The translations under genes were made by a program, and so were the position numbers. Below the pieces are notes generated by a model, which had not been told where the DNA came from, did no database searches, and saw only the letters and a program-made list of their open reading frames with translations. A stretch of 64,000 bases of DNA from Rhodothalassiaceae bacterium. Lineage in GTDB: Bacteria > Pseudomonadota > Alphaproteobacteria > Sphingomonadales > Rhodothalassiaceae. The DNA lies in contig BPKC01000001.1 in the NCBI GenBank assembly GCA_026004935.1, forward strand, positions 558,001 to 622,000, written 5' to 3'. Below, piece by piece: positions 1-8,973 of the stretch. Within the stretch, counting starts at the first letter, position 1. Each line of letters starts with the position of its first letter.

Positions 1-444
1 GCCGCGCTCTGGCGCGCGCTGGGCGCCGAAGTCGAGATCATGGATCCCGTCCACCACGACCGCGTGATGGCGGTGGTCAGCCACATTCCGCATCTCATCG
101 CCTACACCATCGTCGGCACCGCCTCGCATCTTGAAGAGGTGAGCGAGCGCGAGGTCATGAAATACGCCGCCGGCGGCTTTCGCGACTTCACCCGCATCGC
201 CGCCTCCGATCCCGTCATGTGGCGGGACATCTTCCTCGCCAACCGCGACGCCGTCTTCGACATGCTGGCCGCGCTCAAGGCCGATCTCGCCCGGCTGGAG
301 CGCGCGATGGCCGAGGGCGACGGCAAGGCGCTCGAGGACTGGTTCCGCCGCACCCGCGCCATCCGCCGCGGCGTGCTCGAGATCGAGCGCCGGACGGGCG
401 CGGCCGTGCCGGGCGACAGCTTGACCGGCGAAAAGCGGGGGTAA
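1..444 (+). CDS. Prephenate/arogenate dehydrogenase, C-terminal part (cut by window edge)
   Basis: The open frame runs in from the first base, so the true start lies outside the window. The visible 147 residues are the all-helical dimerisation domain of TyrA-type prephenate dehydrogenases, which catalyse the NAD(P)-dependent oxidative decarboxylation of prephenate or arogenate on the way to tyrosine. Diagnostic pieces are MDPVHHDRVMAVVSHIPHL near the break and GGFRDFTRIAASDP about 35 residues later, containing the conserved histidines and the G-FRD-TRIA block. The NAD-binding Rossmann half is missing, so prephenate and arogenate specificity cannot be separated. hemA follows 141 bases downstream on the same strand behind its own regulatory site. 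Confidence 0.9.
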   Translation, partial: AALWRALGAEVEIMDPVHHDRVMAVVSHIPHLIAYTIVGTASHLEEVSEREVMKYAAGGFRDFTRIAASDPVMWRDIFLANRDAVFDMLAALKADLARLERAMAEGDGKALEDWFRRTRAIRRGVLEIERRTGAAVPGDSLTGEKRG

Positions 445-462
445 GGGCGGCCCGGCCCGCTT

Positions 463-476
463 TTGACATGGATCAG
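463..476 (+). promoter_or_regulatory. FNR/FixK-like box upstream of hemA
   Basis: TTGACATGGATCAG fits the FNR/FnrL/FixK consensus TTGAT-N4-ATCAA at 8 of 10 half-site positions; TTGA and ATCA are intact. It lies about 110 bases before the hemA start, in the short gap after the tyrA-type gene. FNR-family control of hemA is well known in alphaproteobacteria, which supports the call, but no -10/-35 pair was identified. Confidence 0.5.
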
Positions 477-585
477 GGGAACACTGTCGCCGCGCCGCCA
501 TGATCGCGGATCGGGACGAATTCTTGCAGCCGCGGGCGCGGCGGCGTAAGGAAGGCGGGAATGCCGTAAAGGGCGGAGCTGAGCC

Positions 586-1803
586 ATGCGCGACTATCGG
601 CGGATCTTTCAGGAGGCGATCGAGCGGGTGAAGCGCGAGGGGCGCTACCGCATCTTCCAGGATCTCGAGCGCCAGAAGGGGCATTTCCCCCGCGCGCTGC
701 GCCACGCCGACGGCGAGAACGCGCGGCCCGTCGTCGTCTGGTGCTCCAACGACTATCTGGGCATGGGCCAGCATCCCAGGGTGCTCGCGGCGATGCACGA
801 GGCGCTCGAGCGCTGCGGGGCGGGTGCGGGGGGCACGCGCAACATCTCGGGCACCAACCACTATCATGTGCTGCTGGAGGCGGAGCTTGCCGATCTCCAC
901 GGCAAGGAGGCGGCGCTGCTGTTCACCTCGGGCTATGTCGCCAACGAGGCGACGCTGTCGACGCTGGCGAAGCTTCTGCCCGGCTGCATCGTCTTCTCCG
1001 ACGCCCTCAACCACGCCTCGATGATCCAGGGCATCCGCCATTCCGGGGCCGAAAAGCGGATCTTCCGGCACAACGACGTCGCGCATCTGAGGGAGCTTCT
1101 CGAGGAGGCGCCGCGCGAGCGGCCGAAGATCATCGCCTTCGAGTCGGTGTATTCCATGGACGGCGACATCGCCCCCATCGCCGAGATCGCCGATCTGGCG
1201 GCCGAATACGGCGCGCTCACCTATCTCGACGAGGTCCACGCCGTCGGCCTCTACGGGCCGCGCGGCGGCGGCATCGCCGAACGCGACGGGGTGATGGACC
1301 GGATCGACATCATCGAGGGCACGCTGGGCAAGGCCTTCGGCGTGATGGGCGGCTACATCGCGGCGAGCCGCGACATCGTCGACGTCGTGCGCTCCTACGC
1401 CTCCGGCTTCATCTTCACGACCGCGCTCGCGCCGGTGATCGCCGCCGGGGCGCTGGCGAGCGTCCGGCATCTGAAGGAAAGCGGCCGCGAGCGCGAGCTG
1501 CACCAGCAGCGCGCGGCGGAGCTGAAGGCGATGCTCAAAGAGGCCGGGCTGCCGGTGATGCCGAGCGAATCGCACATCGTGCCGGTGCTCGTGGGCGATC
1601 CCGTGCGCTGCAAGCAGGTGACCGACCTGCTGCTCGCCGACTACGGCATCTACGTCCAGCCCATCAACTATCCGACGGTCCCGCGCGGCACCGAGCGGCT
1701 CCGGCTCACGCCCGGTCCGATGCACACGCCCGAGATGATGCGGGCCTTGGTGCGCGCGCTCGTCGAGGTCTGGCGGCGGCTCGATCTCGAGCTCGCCGCC
1801 TGA
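586..1803 (+). CDS. hemA: 5-aminolevulinate synthase
   Basis: Condenses glycine and succinyl-CoA to 5-aminolevulinate, the first committed step of the C4 route to haem, typical of alphaproteobacteria. The 405 residues match the usual family length. Family landmarks are [15 protein letters not shown] near residue 50, the glycine-rich [15 protein letters not shown] near residue 80, [12 protein letters not shown] near 190, [12 protein letters not shown] near 215, and the PLP-lysine motif [16 protein letters not shown] near 245. It is a class II alpha-oxoamine synthase. The ending [15 protein letters not shown] separates it from KBL and BioF relatives. The ATG follows a weak purine stretch. An FNR-like box lies upstream, suggesting induction when oxygen falls. 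Confidence 0.97.
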   Translation: MRDYRRIFQEAIERVKREGRYRIFQDLERQKGHFPRALRHADGENARPVVVWCSNDYLGMGQHPRVLAAMHEALERCGAGAGGTRNISGTNHYHVLLEAELADLHGKEAALLFTSGYVANEATLSTLAKLLPGCIVFSDALNHASMIQGIRHSGAEKRIFRHNDVAHLRELLEEAPRERPKIIAFESVYSMDGDIAPIAEIADLAAEYGALTYLDEVHAVGLYGPRGGGIAERDGVMDRIDIIEGTLGKAFGVMGGYIAASRDIVDVVRSYASGFIFTTALAPVIAAGALASVRHLKESGRERELHQQRAAELKAMLKEAGLPVMPSESHIVPVLVGDPVRCKQVTDLLLADYGIYVQPINYPTVPRGTERLRLTPGPMHTPEMMRALVRALVEVWRRLDLELAA

Positions 1804-1875
1804 GGCGCGGGGCGGCCGGACCGGCCGCGGACCGCGGGCTGCGCAGGGGCATGGCTGCGGGCGGGAAGAGCCGCC

Positions 1876-2097
1876 ATGGAACGGCACGGGCCGCGGGAAG
1901 TCCTGCTGGAATTCCGGCGCATCGGCCGCCACGTCAAGGTCACCGCGATCGACCCTGACAGCGGCGTGGAGGTTACGGTCGTGGGTGACGCGGCGACGCC
2001 CGAAGATCACCTGATCGCTCTCGCGCGGCGCAAGCTCGCCCGGCGTCTTGCGCGCGGCGGGCGCGGAGACGATCGGGGCCCCGGCATCCTGGTCTAG
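1876..2097 (+). CDS. Small conserved alphaproteobacterial protein (DUF6898-like)
   Basis: A 73-residue protein with a compact N-terminal beta-rich part, EVLLEFRRIGRHVKVTAIDP, followed by a helix rich in arginine. From memory it resembles a small uncharacterised family found next to housekeeping genes in this class (DUF6898), but this was not checked. It has no signal peptide or membrane segment. The start follows AAGAGCCGCC and lies 72 bases after hemA on the same strand, so co-transcription with hemA is possible. The function is unknown. Confidence 0.6.
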   Translation: MERHGPREVLLEFRRIGRHVKVTAIDPDSGVEVTVVGDAATPEDHLIALARRKLARRLARGGRGDDRGPGILV

Positions 2098-2534
2098 ATG
2101 CCGTGCCGGCGTGCCGCCGTCCTCACGCGGTCTTCAGCCTGCGGGACATGCATGCCGGGCAAAAACAGCCCTGACGATTTCGCGTGCGGTGGACGAGATG
2201 ATGGAGAACGCCGTCCGGTCCGCGGAAGCGCGGCGGCGAAGGGATGAACCGACCTGTTTTCCGGCACCAGCAAGCCGAGCGCATCTCTCAGGACCTGCTC
2301 GCGCGCGCGCCGATCCTTCATCCGGCGCCAGGGCAGCGATTTGCCCGCATAGATGTGGCTTGCATGAAGTTCGATCTCTGAACCTGGGCCGAGGTCAAGG
2401 CCATCGACGAAATCGTCCAGCTTCTTGATGAGGTGATACATTCCCCGCTCGAATACGGAAACGCCGGCCAGCACGAAGTGCCGATCCTTCGGATTGGCGG
2501 CACCGCCGGCCCCGTCCAGATAGAGGATGTGCAT
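2094..2534 (-). pseudogene. DUF3800-domain gene, frameshifted remnant
   Basis: Reading from an ATG at 2534 with a good GGGGAGG ribosome site, the first ~90 residues are a clear DUF3800 N-terminus: MHILYLDGAGG (the acidic YLDxxG start), FVLAGVSVFE, and ELHASHIYAGK. DUF3800 proteins resemble RNase H-like nucleases and often travel with mobile or defence DNA. After about residue 95 the frame turns into low-complexity sequence, while another frame continues with hydrophobic sequence until it stops. The protein is also about half the usual length. I read this as a frameshifted, decaying copy. Its last bases overlap the 3' end of the small convergent gene at 1876-2097. Confidence 0.6.
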
Positions 2535-2790
2535 TGGCCGCCTCCCCTTCGGCCAAAAAAAATGCAGCCGGGTGGAGATCACTCCAACGGACCGTCTGAA
2601 GGACAGCCCTCCCTACCGCGCGAGGCCAGGTGGCACCGGAGGGGAAAAATGTCAGGAAGCGGCATCTCCGATCGCGGACCGGTGCGTGCGGAGACCCATC
2701 ACGCGGCAGGAGCCGTCAGCAGCACGCTGTGTTCCGTTTGCATGCGGTGCCGATCGGAGCCGGAAAGCGAAACCGTCGGCCGCCCGCTGC

Positions 2791-3303
2791 CTACGACGGC
2801 AGGCGGCGGGTCACCTCGTCGAGCGCGCGGGCGGTGAATTCCTCGGCCCGCCGCCCCTTGAGCTCGTCGCGCAGCACCTCGGCGACGGCGCCGACCGCGA
2901 CTTCCGCCGCGCTCGCGCGCAGCGCGCGCACCGCCGCATCGCGCGCCTGGGTGATGCGCACATCGGCGGCCGCCTCGCGGCGCGCGACCAGGGCGGTGAG
3001 CGCCTCCTCGGCCTCGCGCGCCATGACGGCGGCATCCGATTCGGCCTGGGCGACGATGGCGTCCACCTGCTCGTGGCTCCTGCGCTCGAGCTCGCGCGCG
3101 GCCGCAAGCGCGGCTTCCGCCTCCTCCTTCAGCCGGCGCGCCTCGGCGAGTTCCTCGGCCACCCTGCGCGCATGGGCGTCCAGCGCCTCCGCGATCCGCC
3201 GGTGGGCGCGCCAGTAGAGGGCCGCGGCGAGAAACAGGAAGAAGGCGACGGCCACCCAGAATTCGGCGCTGAAAAGAAGCCCGGTCTCGTGTTCGGCCGC
3301 CAT
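2791..3303 (-). CDS. atpF: F0F1 ATP synthase subunit b
   Basis: Peripheral-stalk subunit b of the proton-translocating ATP synthase, linking the membrane a subunit to the F1 head. It has 170 residues: one N-terminal membrane helix (FWVAVAFFLFLAAALYW, about residues 15-31) and then a long charged Ala/Glu/Arg helix suited to a coiled coil. It is the last gene of the F0 operon. Its ATG overlaps the b' stop by one base (TGATG), so the two stalk subunits are translationally coupled. The F1 genes are not in this window, as is normal where F0 and F1 form separate operons. Confidence 0.95.
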   Translation of the reverse strand: MAAEHETGLLFSAEFWVAVAFFLFLAAALYWRAHRRIAEALDAHARRVAEELAEARRLKEEAEAALAAARELERRSHEQVDAIVAQAESDAAVMAREAEEALTALVARREAAADVRITQARDAAVRALRASAAEVAVGAVAEVLRDELKGRRAEEFTARALDEVTRRLPS

Positions 3304-3869
3304 CAGCGCCGCTCCCCGCTGCGGGCCGCAAGCCGCCCGACCGCCTTCTTCAGCGCGGCGGCCGGTGCCGGCTCGCCGAGCAGCCGCGCGTGGATCTCCT
3401 GCGCCGCCTCTGCCGCGATCTTCGGCAGCTCCGCCAGCACCTCCGCGCGGCTTTCCGCGATCGCGGCTTCCGCTTCCGCGATCCGGGCCTTCAGGCGCTC
3501 GTCGAGCGCGGCCAGCGTGCGCTCCTGCTTCTCGCGGATCTCCTGACGCGCCCGCTGCAGCACCGCCTGGGCGCGGCTGCGCGCCTCGGCCAGCCGCGCG
3601 TCCACGAGCTCCTTCAGCTTTGCGCTTTCGCGATGGAGCCGCTCGGCGTCATCGATGTCGGCGGCGATGCGCTCGGCCCGCTCGCTGATCACCCGCTGCA
3701 GCCGCGGCAGCACGGCGCGCGCGAGCACGATGTAGAACAGCACGAAGGTGATGACGAGCCAGGTCACCTGCGGTTCGAAGGTGGTGAAATCGAACGGCGG
3801 GAAGGCCGTCCCCTCCTCCGCGGCGGGGACGTGTTCGATGGTCGTCACCTGCGTGCTGCCGGCCGTCAT
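3303..3869 (-). CDS. atpF': F0F1 ATP synthase subunit b' (second b-type subunit)
   Basis: The second, non-identical peripheral-stalk subunit found in phototrophs and alphaproteobacteria, which form a b/b' heterodimer instead of b2. It has 188 residues. The N-terminal extension is acidic and proline-containing (FPPFDFTTFEPQ), followed by one membrane helix (WLVITFVLFYIVLARAVL, about residues 37-54) and a long coiled-coil-like helix rich in Arg, Glu and Ala. It sits between atpE and atpF in the canonical order a-c-b'-b. It has diverged clearly from the downstream b subunit, so this is not a recent duplication. Confidence 0.93.
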   Translation of the reverse strand: MTAGSTQVTTIEHVPAAEEGTAFPPFDFTTFEPQVTWLVITFVLFYIVLARAVLPRLQRVISERAERIAADIDDAERLHRESAKLKELVDARLAEARSRAQAVLQRARQEIREKQERTLAALDERLKARIAEAEAAIAESRAEVLAELPKIAAEAAQEIHARLLGEPAPAAALKKAVGRLAARSGERR

Positions 3870-3918
3870 GCCATGCGCTCCCGGCGAATCGGGACCGGGG
3901 TGCCCCGGCCCCCCGCGC

Positions 3919-4146
3919 TCAGACCGCGAAGATCAGCAGGAAGGCGATGAGCAGCGCGAACAGCGCGATCGCCTCGGTCAGCGCGAATCCCAGCAGCAGG
4001 TTGCCGAACAGCTTCGGCGCCGCCGAGGGATTGCGCAGCGCACCGGCAAGATAGTTGCCGAAGATGAGCCCGAGCCCGATGCCCGGCCCGGCGACGCCGA
4101 GCGTCGCGATGCCCGCACCGATCAGTTTCGCCGCTTCCGGTTCCAT
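3919..4146 (-). CDS. atpE: F0F1 ATP synthase subunit c
   Basis: The proteolipid that forms the rotating membrane ring. It is a 75-residue helical hairpin with a glycine-rich first helix (GAGIATLGVAGPGIGLGLIFG), the polar loop R38-N39-P40 that contacts gamma/epsilon, and a second helix with the proton-carrying carboxylate E58 in LTEAIALFALL. A glutamate preceded by T57 and no sodium-site signature suggests proton coupling. An AGGAGAAGGAAA ribosome site precedes the ATG, as expected for a subunit needed in many copies. Confidence 0.96.
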   Translation of the reverse strand: MEPEAAKLIGAGIATLGVAGPGIGLGLIFGNYLAGALRNPSAAPKLFGNLLLGFALTEAIALFALLIAFLLIFAV

Positions 4147-4243
4147 GGGTGTTTCCTTCTCCTGTCCGTCTGAACCGACCGTCCGGGGCGGCTGTGGTCC
4201 CGCCCGGGAGCCGCCGCCCGCCTAGCCTCGTTTGCCGCGTCCG

Positions 4244-4993
4244 TCAATGGGCTGGATGCAGCGCATCATTGAGATAGATGCAGGACAGCACCGCAAACAC
4301 GTAGGCCTGCAGCACGGCAACGAGAAACTCGAGCGCGGTGAGCGCGAAGGTGAAGGCCAGCGGCAGCACCGCGCCGGCGATCCCGAGAATGCCGCCGAAT
4401 GCGAGGAAGGTCGCGACGAAGCCGCCGAAGACCTTCAGCATCACGTGGCCCGCCAGCATGTTCGCGAACAGACGCACCGACAGCGACACCGGCCGCACGA
4501 AATAGCTCAGCACCTCCATGGGCACGATCAGAAACAGCAGCCCGAGCGGTGCGCCCGAGGGCACGAACAGCCTGAGAAAGCCGATGCCGTGCTTCACGAA
4601 GCCGACGATCGTGACCCCGACGAAGACGATCGCGGCCAGGGTGAAGGTGACGATGATGTGGCTCGTGACCGTGAAGGAATAGGGCAGCAGACCCGCCAGA
4701 TTGGCACCGAGGATGAAGAAGAACAGCGTAAAGATGAAGGGAAAGAAGGGGCGGCCCCCATCACCGGCGTTGTCCTTGAGCATGTTGGCCACGAAGCCGT
4801 AGGCGAGTTCGGCCGCCGTCTGCAGCCGCCCCGGCACCAGCCGTGCGCGGCTCGTCGCCGCCAGCATCAGCAGCGACAGCGTCCCCACCACGCCCAGCAT
4901 CCACAGCGAGCTGTTGGTGATGGACAGGTCCAGCCCGGCGATCTCGAGCGGGACATGCCGGTGGATCTCGAACTGCTCGATGGGCCCAGCCAC
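4244..4993 (-). CDS. atpB: F0F1 ATP synthase subunit a
   Basis: The membrane subunit that forms the two proton half-channels against the c ring. I chose a GTG start at 4993, preceded by AGGAG, which gives 249 residues, the normal family length; the frame is open further upstream but that part is compositional noise. The essential arginine sits in SLSVRLFANMLAGH. Other landmarks are LMLAATSRARLVPGRLQ, ILGANLAGLLPYSFTVTSH and the C-terminal LQAYVFAVLSCIYLNDALH. It is the first gene of the F0 operon. No atpI is found upstream; 226 bases separate it from a chemoreceptor gene. Confidence 0.95.
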   Translation of the reverse strand: MAGPIEQFEIHRHVPLEIAGLDLSITNSSLWMLGVVGTLSLLMLAATSRARLVPGRLQTAAELAYGFVANMLKDNAGDGGRPFFPFIFTLFFFILGANLAGLLPYSFTVTSHIIVTFTLAAIVFVGVTIVGFVKHGIGFLRLFVPSGAPLGLLFLIVPMEVLSYFVRPVSLSVRLFANMLAGHVMLKVFGGFVATFLAFGGILGIAGAVLPLAFTFALTALEFLVAVLQAYVFAVLSCIYLNDALHPAH

Positions 4994-5219
4994 CGCCTTC
5001 AGGCTCCTTTCACGCCGACCTGCCGTGCCGCATCCGCGCCCCGGGGTGCCGGCGCCCCGCCGCTTAGCGCCGAGGGACGCCCGCCGGCCGCCGCTCCAGG
5101 GCGCCGGAGGTCGCGCGCTTGGAAGCAAAGCGGGTGCCGCCCTGTCAAGCGCTTTCGTGGCACCCCGGGTGCCGCGCCCCGGATGCCGCAAGAGGACGGG
5201 TGCTGTGGCCGAGGCGGTT

Positions 5220-6608
5220 TCAGGACGCGCGCGCCTCGTCATCCGCGCGGCGCAGCACCTCGAGCAGGCGCAGCACCTCGCGCGAGGCCTCCTCCATCTC
5301 CTCGATGGCCTTGAGCGCGCCGTCCAGATCCCCGGCGGCGAAGCGCCGCGCCGCCTCCTTGCCGGTGCGGTGCACGGCCTCGTGCACGGGCTCGAGCTCC
5401 CGGAAGGCCGGGTGGTCGGCGAAGCGCCGGCCGCCGTCGCCATAGTACCACCGGCCCAGCCGGCACTTGTGATGGTCCGCCAGCTCGTCGGGCGAAAGCT
5501 GCAGGCGACCCGCCGCCATGGCGACGAGGCGGCGCTTCCAGATCACGTGATCCGCCTTCGCCAGACGCACGACCTTGCCGCGGAATGCGGCCGCCGCCAC
5601 GTCCTCGATCTGACGGCTGAGCGCCCGGTCGAGGCGGTCGGTGGCGTCCGCGATCGCCTCGAGCTGGCGCTGATTGTCGGCGCTCATCGTCGCGACGGCC
5701 GCCACGCCGCCCGAGACCTCCTCGACGGCGTCGCCCTGCTGGCGGATGATGCCGGCCACCTCGGCGACCCGCTCGGAGAGATTGGTCACCTCCCGGCCGA
5801 CGCCGTCCATGCTCTGCCCCAGCTCGTCGACGGTGCTGCGGCCCGTCTCGGCGATGCCGGCGGCATCCTCCATGACCGACGATATGTTCTGCACCTGGGC
5901 GAGCAGCGCCTCGATGCGGTTGCGGATGTCGACGGTCGCCTTCGCCGTCTGCTGCGAAAGGCTCTTGACCTCGTTGGCGACCACGGCGAAGCCGCGCCCC
6001 GCCTCGCCGGCGCGCGCCGCCTCGATGGTCGCGTTGAGTGCGAGCAGATTGGTCTGGCTCGCGATCTTCTCGATCTCGCCGACGATGCCGCCGATCTCCT
6101 GCGAGGCCTCGCCCAGCGCCTGAACGTCGGCGGCGGCCCGGGTCACATGGGCGGCGAGCTTGCGGAAGGCCTCGATGGACTCGCGCACGCGCGCGACGCT
6201 GTCCGCGAAACTGGTGCTGACCTCCTCGGCGCTGCCGGCGGCGCTGGCCGCGATCTGGTCGATCTCCTTGACGGAGGCCGCCAGCTCCTCCACCGCCGCC
6301 GCCATGGCCTGGGCGCGATCGGTGGTCTTGCGCAGGGGATCCAGCATGCGCGCGGCAAGGATCGCGATCTCGTTCGCCTCGATGGCGGTGTCCACCACCC
6401 GGTCCGCGCGGCTGCGCAGGCGGTCCTCCAGCTTGCGTCCGAGCTCGCGCGCAACCGTCGAAAGGCGGTCGGAGCCCCGGGGCGGCGGGGCGGCGTAATC
6501 GCCGGCGAGAATCCGCTCGAGATAGGCGACCACCTCGTCCTCGCTGCGCACCCCGGCCGCCGATTCCTCCAGCACCGTCGCATCCATGACACGCGTCTCC
6601 TCAGCCAA
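5220..6608 (-). CDS. Soluble methyl-accepting chemotaxis protein with C-terminal CZB zinc domain
   Basis: A cytoplasmic chemoreceptor of 462 residues with no membrane segment. Residues ~80-345 form the long signalling coiled coil, with the hairpin tip EIEKIASQTNLLALNATIEA and AGRGFAVVANEV, the CheA/CheW contact region. The last ~110 residues are a chemoreceptor zinc-binding (CZB) domain: H354 in DHVIW, HHKCRLGRWYY with C382, and histidines near 399 and 409 give the expected three-His, one-Cys set. CZB receptors sense zinc or, through the cysteine, oxidants such as hypochlorite. No che genes are nearby, so it presumably plugs into a pathway encoded elsewhere. Confidence 0.92.
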   Translation of the reverse strand: MAEETRVMDATVLEESAAGVRSEDEVVAYLERILAGDYAAPPPRGSDRLSTVARELGRKLEDRLRSRADRVVDTAIEANEIAILAARMLDPLRKTTDRAQAMAAAVEELAASVKEIDQIAASAAGSAEEVSTSFADSVARVRESIEAFRKLAAHVTRAAADVQALGEASQEIGGIVGEIEKIASQTNLLALNATIEAARAGEAGRGFAVVANEVKSLSQQTAKATVDIRNRIEALLAQVQNISSVMEDAAGIAETGRSTVDELGQSMDGVGREVTNLSERVAEVAGIIRQQGDAVEEVSGGVAAVATMSADNQRQLEAIADATDRLDRALSRQIEDVAAAAFRGKVVRLAKADHVIWKRRLVAMAAGRLQLSPDELADHHKCRLGRWYYGDGGRRFADHPAFRELEPVHEAVHRTGKEAARRFAAGDLDGALKAIEEMEEASREVLRLLEVLRRADDEARAS

Positions 6609-6728
6609 GCCTGACCGACACCCGGCAGGGCCGCGGTTCCCTCCACCGCAAGCCGCCGTGCCGGCAGCCTCGCAGGATTGCCCTAATCTTCGGTAAACGG
6701 GCGGAAAATCGGAGGCGGGCGCGCGGCG

Positions 6729-7967
6729 CTAGCGCGCACGCCGTGCCGGCCGCGCGACGGCGAGAGCGAGCAGCAGGGTCGTGCCCGCGAGCGCGGCCGC
6801 TGCGGCGTAGGTGGCGGCCGGGCCGCCGACGTCCCACAGCCGCCCGGCCAGCAGGCCCGCGGCCAGCGCCGCCAGCCCGAAGAGCATGTGGAAGACGCCG
6901 AAGCCCGTCGCCCGCTTCTCCTCGGGAAGCGTCGCCGAGACGAGAGCGGCGAGCAGGCTCTGCGTCAGCCCCATGTGCAGACCCCAGACGGCGACGGCCG
7001 CCCAGAAGGCCGGCCCCTGCGCCCCGGCCGCGAGCATCAGGTCGGCGGCCAGAAGCAGGGCGCCGCCGATCGCGAACAGGCGGCCCGCGCCGATGCGGTC
7101 GGCAAGCCGGCCGGCGGGGTAGGCGCTCGCCGCATAGACCGCGTTCATGGCGACGAAGACGAGCGGCACAAGCGCCGACGCCATGCCCTGGCGGCCGGCC
7201 GCGAGCAGCAGGAAGGCCTCGCCCGCGCGCCCGCCCATCAGCAGCGCGCCGATCAGCACCAGCAGCCAGAAGCGGGCGGGAAGCATGCGGATGTCGGACG
7301 GAAGCGCCCGGCGCGGCGGCGTCGCCGATGCGGCGGCCTCGGGCGCGGGCCGGTCGCGCTCGCGCACGAAGCGCAGCAGCACCGCGACGCTCAGCCCCGC
7401 AGGCACCACGGCGACGAGGAAGACGGCGCGCAGGTCGCCGGCGAAGGCCACCACCAGCAGGCTCGCGAGAAGGGGCCCAAGCAGCGCGCCCACCGTATCC
7501 AGCGACTGGCGCAGCCCGAAGGCGGCGCCGCGCCGCGCCTCGTCCACCCAGTCGGCGATCAGCGCATCCCGCGGCGCCCCGCGCAGGCCCTTGCCGATGC
7601 GGTCGATGACGCGCGCCGCGATCACCAGCGCCGGCGAGACCGCGAGCGCGAACAGCGGCTTGGAGAGGGCGGCGAGCCCGTAGCCGGCCACCACCACGGG
7701 CTTGCGGCGGCCCAGCCGGTCCGCGAGCCGGCCGCCGATCAGCTTGCACACGGCCGCCACCGCCTCGCCCAGCCCCTCGACGAGGCCGACGACGAGGGCC
7801 GAGGCGCCGAGCGTGCCGGTCAGGAAGACGGGCAGCAGCGCATGAATCATCTCTGAGGAGGCGTCCATGAGCAGGCTGGTCAGCCCCAGCGCCCACACGG
7901 TGGCGGGCAGCCCGGGCCCGAACCGCGGCCTCGGGTCGGGTCGTCTTCGCCCGTCTTCGCCCGTCAT
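6729..7967 (-). CDS. MFS transporter (drug-export-like)
   Basis: A 412-residue integral membrane protein with about twelve predicted helices in two halves, separated by a charged loop near residues 195-225. The loop between helices 2 and 3 carries the major-facilitator signature GGRLADRLGRRKPVV near residue 80, repeated weakly in the second half as AGRLADRIGAGRLF. A second conserved patch is RVIDRIGKGLRGAPRDALIAD near residue 120, seen in a drug-export-like MFS subgroup. The substrate cannot be inferred. It has no partner gene; neighbours are accA and a chemoreceptor gene on the same strand. Confidence 0.85.
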   Translation of the reverse strand: MTGEDGRRRPDPRPRFGPGLPATVWALGLTSLLMDASSEMIHALLPVFLTGTLGASALVVGLVEGLGEAVAAVCKLIGGRLADRLGRRKPVVVAGYGLAALSKPLFALAVSPALVIAARVIDRIGKGLRGAPRDALIADWVDEARRGAAFGLRQSLDTVGALLGPLLASLLVVAFAGDLRAVFLVAVVPAGLSVAVLLRFVRERDRPAPEAAASATPPRRALPSDIRMLPARFWLLVLIGALLMGGRAGEAFLLLAAGRQGMASALVPLVFVAMNAVYAASAYPAGRLADRIGAGRLFAIGGALLLAADLMLAAGAQGPAFWAAVAVWGLHMGLTQSLLAALVSATLPEEKRATGFGVFHMLFGLAALAAGLLAGRLWDVGGPAATYAAAAALAGTTLLLALAVARPARRAR

Positions 7968-8001
7968 GGCCGGCAGCCCCGCACGGGGCCGGCGCGGCGC
8001 A

Positions 8002-8973
8002 TCAGCGCCGGCCCTTGCGCGCGAGCGCGCGGCCCATCTGGAGGAACTTCTCGCGCCTGAGGGCCGGCAGCCGCTCCGGCGCGGTGGCGAGCAGGGCGCG
8101 CAGATGCTCGCTGATCGTCTGGCCGAGGGTGGCGAGCGCCGTCTCCGGATCGCGGTGGGCGCCGCCCAGGGGCTCGGGCACCACGGCGTCGATCACCCCG
8201 AGGGCGGACAGATCATCGGCCGTGATCTTCAGCGCCTCGGCGGCGGCGTCCGCCTTGTCCGCCGTGCGCCAGAGGATCGAGGCGCAGCCTTCGGGCGAGA
8301 TGACGGAGTAGATCGCGTGCTCCATCATCAGCACGCGGTCGGCGGCCGCGAGCGCCACCGCGCCGCCCGAGCCGCCCTCGCCCATGATGGTTGCGACGGT
8401 GGGCACCTTCAGGCGCAGCATCCGCTCGATCGCGCGGGCGATCGCCTCCGCCTGGCCGCGCTCTTCCGCGCCCTTGCCCGGATAGGCGCCCGGCGTGTCG
8501 ACGAAGGTGAGCACCGGCAGGCCGAAGCGCTCGGCCAGATCCATCAGCCGCACCGCCTTGCGGTAGCCCTCCGGCCGGCCCATGCCGAAGTTGTGGGCGA
8601 TGCGCTCCTCGGTGCTGGCGCCCTTCTCATGGCCGATGACGACGACGGAGCGGCCCTCGAAGCGCGCAAGACCGCCCTCGATCGCCCGGTCCTCGCCGAA
8701 GCAGCGGTCGCCGGCGAGCGGCAGGTAGTCGGAGAACAGCTTCGCGATGATGTCGCGGAAATGCGGGCGCTCGGGATGGCGCGCCACCTTCGTCTTCTGG
8801 GCGGGGGTGAGCTTGAGGTAGGTCGCCCTCAGAAGCCGGTCGCGCTTGGCCTCGAGGCGCGCGACATCCTCGCTCAGGTCCACCGCGCCGCCTTCGTCCG
8901 CGAGCTTGCGCAGATCGCGGATCCGGCCCTCGAGTTCGGCGATCGGCTTCTCGAAATCGAGAAACGTCATCAT
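8002..8973 (-). CDS. accA: Acetyl-CoA carboxylase carboxyltransferase subunit alpha
   Basis: The alpha half of the carboxyltransferase that moves CO2 from biotin on AccB to acetyl-CoA, giving malonyl-CoA for fatty-acid synthesis. Starting at the first of two adjacent ATGs (8973), six bases after GAGG, gives 323 residues, the standard length. The protein begins with the family-typical FLDFEKPIAELEGRI. Core motifs include HPERPHFRDII near 90, GDRCFGEDRAI near 110, LTFVDTPGAYPGKGAEERGQ near 165, and GEGGSGGAVALAAADRVLM near 205, which forms the oxyanion pocket. accD is not in the window. Confidence 0.97.
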   Translation of the reverse strand: MMTFLDFEKPIAELEGRIRDLRKLADEGGAVDLSEDVARLEAKRDRLLRATYLKLTPAQKTKVARHPERPHFRDIIAKLFSDYLPLAGDRCFGEDRAIEGGLARFEGRSVVVIGHEKGASTEERIAHNFGMGRPEGYRKAVRLMDLAERFGLPVLTFVDTPGAYPGKGAEERGQAEAIARAIERMLRLKVPTVATIMGEGGSGGAVALAAADRVLMMEHAIYSVISPEGCASILWRTADKADAAAEALKITADDLSALGVIDAVVPEPLGGAHRDPETALATLGQTISEHLRALLATAPERLPALRREKFLQMGRALARKGRR

